Shown piece by piece: positions 13,908 to 15,165 of a stretch of DNA of 15,165 nucleotides (position 1 is the stretch's first letter; each line of letters begins with the position of its first letter). Location: positions 1 to 15,165 of the forward strand of contig CALCGX010000090.1 of NCBI GenBank assembly GCA_937901225.1. Direction: 5' to 3'. Below the pieces are notes generated by a model. The model ran no database searches and was not told the origin of the DNA. It saw only the letters and a list, made by a program, of their open reading frames with translations. Origin of the DNA: an uncultured Bacteroidales bacterium (GTDB taxonomy: Bacteria; Bacteroidota; Bacteroidia; Bacteroidales; Paludibacteraceae). The position numbers and the translations under genes are program-made.

Positions 13908-13977
13908 CAGCCAAATTGGCAGTTTGTAGCCAGTCAATAGGAAACAGATACTTATTTTAGAATAAAATAAAGACATT

Positions 13978-15165
13978 ATGAATATATCGTACAACTGGTT
14001 AAAACGCTACATCGCGCTCACAGACAGCGCTGAGCAAGTAGCACAAATCTTGACTTCCATCGGATTGGAAGTAGGCAAAGTAGAACAAGTACAAACCATT
14101 AAAGGCGGATTGGAAGGCCTCGTAGTAGGCGAAGTCATCACCTGCGTGGATCACCCCAACTCCGACCACCTACATATCACTACCACACGCGTAGCACCCG
14201 ATGCAGAGCCATTGCAAATCGTTTGCGGCGCACCCAACGTAGCTGCTGGACAGAAAGTCATCGTGGCTACCGTAGGCACTGTGCTCTACGACGGCGATGA
14301 GAAGTTCACCATCAAACGTGGCAAGATCCGTGGCGAGGAGTCACTCGGTATGATCTGTGCCGAAGATGAGATTGGCGTAGGTACCAGTCACGACGGTATC
14401 ATGGTATTGCCAGCCGACACACCAGTAGGTATGCCTGCTAAAGAGTATTTCGGCGTAGAAGACGATACCCTCATCGAGGTGGACATCACCCCTAACCGTG
14501 CAGACGGCGCAAGTCACTATGGTGTGGCACGCGACCTATACGCATACTATCAAGCCAAAGGTGTGAATGTTGCATTGGTTAAGCCAAGCGTTGAGGATTT
14601 CAAAGTAAATAGCAATGCATTGCCTATCGAGGTGGTGGTAGAGAACGCCACAGCGTGCCCACGCTACACGGGCGTGAGTATCAAGGGTGTGACCATCAAA
14701 GAGTCGCCAGACTGGCTCAAGAAAGCCCTCAACACCATCGGTATCCGTCCAATCAACAACGTGGTGGACGTGACTAACTTCGTGCTCCACGAGATGGGAC
14801 AAGCACTCCACTCCTTCGACGCCGACAAGATCAAAGGCAATAAGGTCATCGTGAAGAACGCTACCGAAGGACAGAAATTCGTGACCCTCGACGGCGTAGA
14901 GCGTACCCTATCCGCAGCAGACCTGATGATCTGCAACGCTGAGGAACCAATGTGTATCGCAGGTGTATTTGGCGGACAAGACTCAGGTATCTCTGAGACC
15001 ACTACCAATGTCTTCTTGGAGAGTGCCTACTTCGACCCAGTGAGCATCCGCAAGACCGCTCGCCGTCATCAACTCTCTACCGATGCCAGCTTCCGCTATG
15101 AGCGCGGTTGCGACCCAAATAACACCCTCTACGTACTCAAACGCTGCGCACTGCTCATCCAAGAG
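13978..15165 (+). CDS. pheT: Phenylalanine-tRNA ligase beta subunit (3'-truncated by window end)
   Basis: The frame stays open to the last base, giving the first 396 residues of a protein that is normally about 800-820. The beta subunit pairs with PheS to charge tRNA-Phe. Visible parts are the N-terminal segment MNISYNWLKRYI, the EMAP/OB-fold tRNA-binding domain (about 42-150) with VDHPNSDHLHITTTRV, VCGAPNV and SLGMICAEDEIG, and then VDITPNRAD (168-176). The B3/B4 editing domain follows (about 225-375) with CPRYTGVSIKGV, NVVDVTNFVLHEMGQALHSFD, GVFGGQDSGI and RRHQLSTDASFRYERG. The B5 and anticodon-binding-type domains lie beyond the window. It has its own promoter and is not next to pheS on the visible side. 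The codons are clean and GTA/ATC/AAC-rich, as expected of a well-expressed gene. Confidence 0.97.
   Translation, partial: MNISYNWLKRYIALTDSAEQVAQILTSIGLEVGKVEQVQTIKGGLEGLVVGEVITCVDHPNSDHLHITTTRVAPDAEPLQIVCGAPNVAAGQKVIVATVGTVLYDGDEKFTIKRGKIRGEESLGMICAEDEIGVGTSHDGIMVLPADTPVGMPAKEYFGVEDDTLIEVDITPNRADGASHYGVARDLYAYYQAKGVNVALVKPSVEDFKVNSNALPIEVVVENATACPRYTGVSIKGVTIKESPDWLKKALNTIGIRPINNVVDVTNFVLHEMGQALHSFDADKIKGNKVIVKNATEGQKFVTLDGVERTLSAADLMICNAEEPMCIAGVFGGQDSGISETTTNVFLESAYFDPVSIRKTARRHQLSTDASFRYERGCDPNNTLYVLKRCALLIQE

Noticed and set aside
13676..13960. A 94-codon open frame upstream of pheT on the plus strand
   Set aside because: It runs through the ATCCGTG inverted repeat, the T-rich hairpin and the pheT promoter; its peptide is low-complexity and has no recognisable domain.
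13913..13977. A T-box or Phe-codon leader peptide attenuator ahead of pheT
   Set aside because: The leader is only about 65 nt, with no run of Phe codons, no T-box core and no terminator/antiterminator pair after the transcription start.

Overview
The window looks like the chromosome of a member of the Bacteroidetes, most likely the order Bacteroidales. Four intergenic regions carry the Bacteroidetes-type promoter (TTTG or ATTG, about 20 nt, then TAnnTTTG). Most start codons are preceded by A/T-rich sequence rather than a Shine-Dalgarno motif. Gene content (a PspC/GIN-domain cassette, a PepSY-like lipoprotein, a dxs-trkA-trkH cluster, an OmpA protein with thrombospondin type 3 repeats) and the intergenic repeat types fit the same group. 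A genus cannot be named from the sequence alone.

Layout. (1) 1-2981, plus strand: the 3' part of an OmpA-family outer-membrane protein, then yebC, rsmG and a metallo-beta-lactamase-fold hydrolase, closely spaced. (2) 2983-9708, minus strand: a tight run dxs > trkA > trkH > PIF1-like helicase, read from one good promoter at 9775-9806. (3) 10057-12511, plus strand: a PepSY-like lipoprotein, a stand-alone PspC protein, a PadR-family repressor and a membrane-anchored GIN-domain protein. These probably form one operon from the promoter at 9885-9916 to the hairpin terminator at 12542-12571. (4) 12590-13615, minus strand: tdh with its own promoter. (5) 13978 to the window end, plus strand: the first 396 codons of pheT with its own promoter.

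Most genes are housekeeping: translation (yebC, rsmG, pheT), isoprenoid precursor synthesis (dxs), potassium uptake (trkA/trkH), threonine breakdown (tdh) and DNA processing (helicase). The regulated, less understood part is the lipoprotein-PspC-PadR-GIN operon, which looks like a small envelope-sensing or envelope-maintenance unit under PadR control. Its physiological role is inference.

The most unusual signals are noncoding. A degenerate heptamer repeat (AGTTGAC on the plus strand) occurs three times. In two unlinked genes, trkH and tdh, it stops exactly 3 nt before the start codon and so occupies the place of a ribosome-binding region. A 92-nt inverted repeat built from ATCCGTG words lies between the divergent tdh and pheT promoters. 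The dxs transcript seems to start with a stem-loop. I see no IS element, prophage, CRISPR array, tRNA or rRNA, and no clear sign of recent horizontal transfer.
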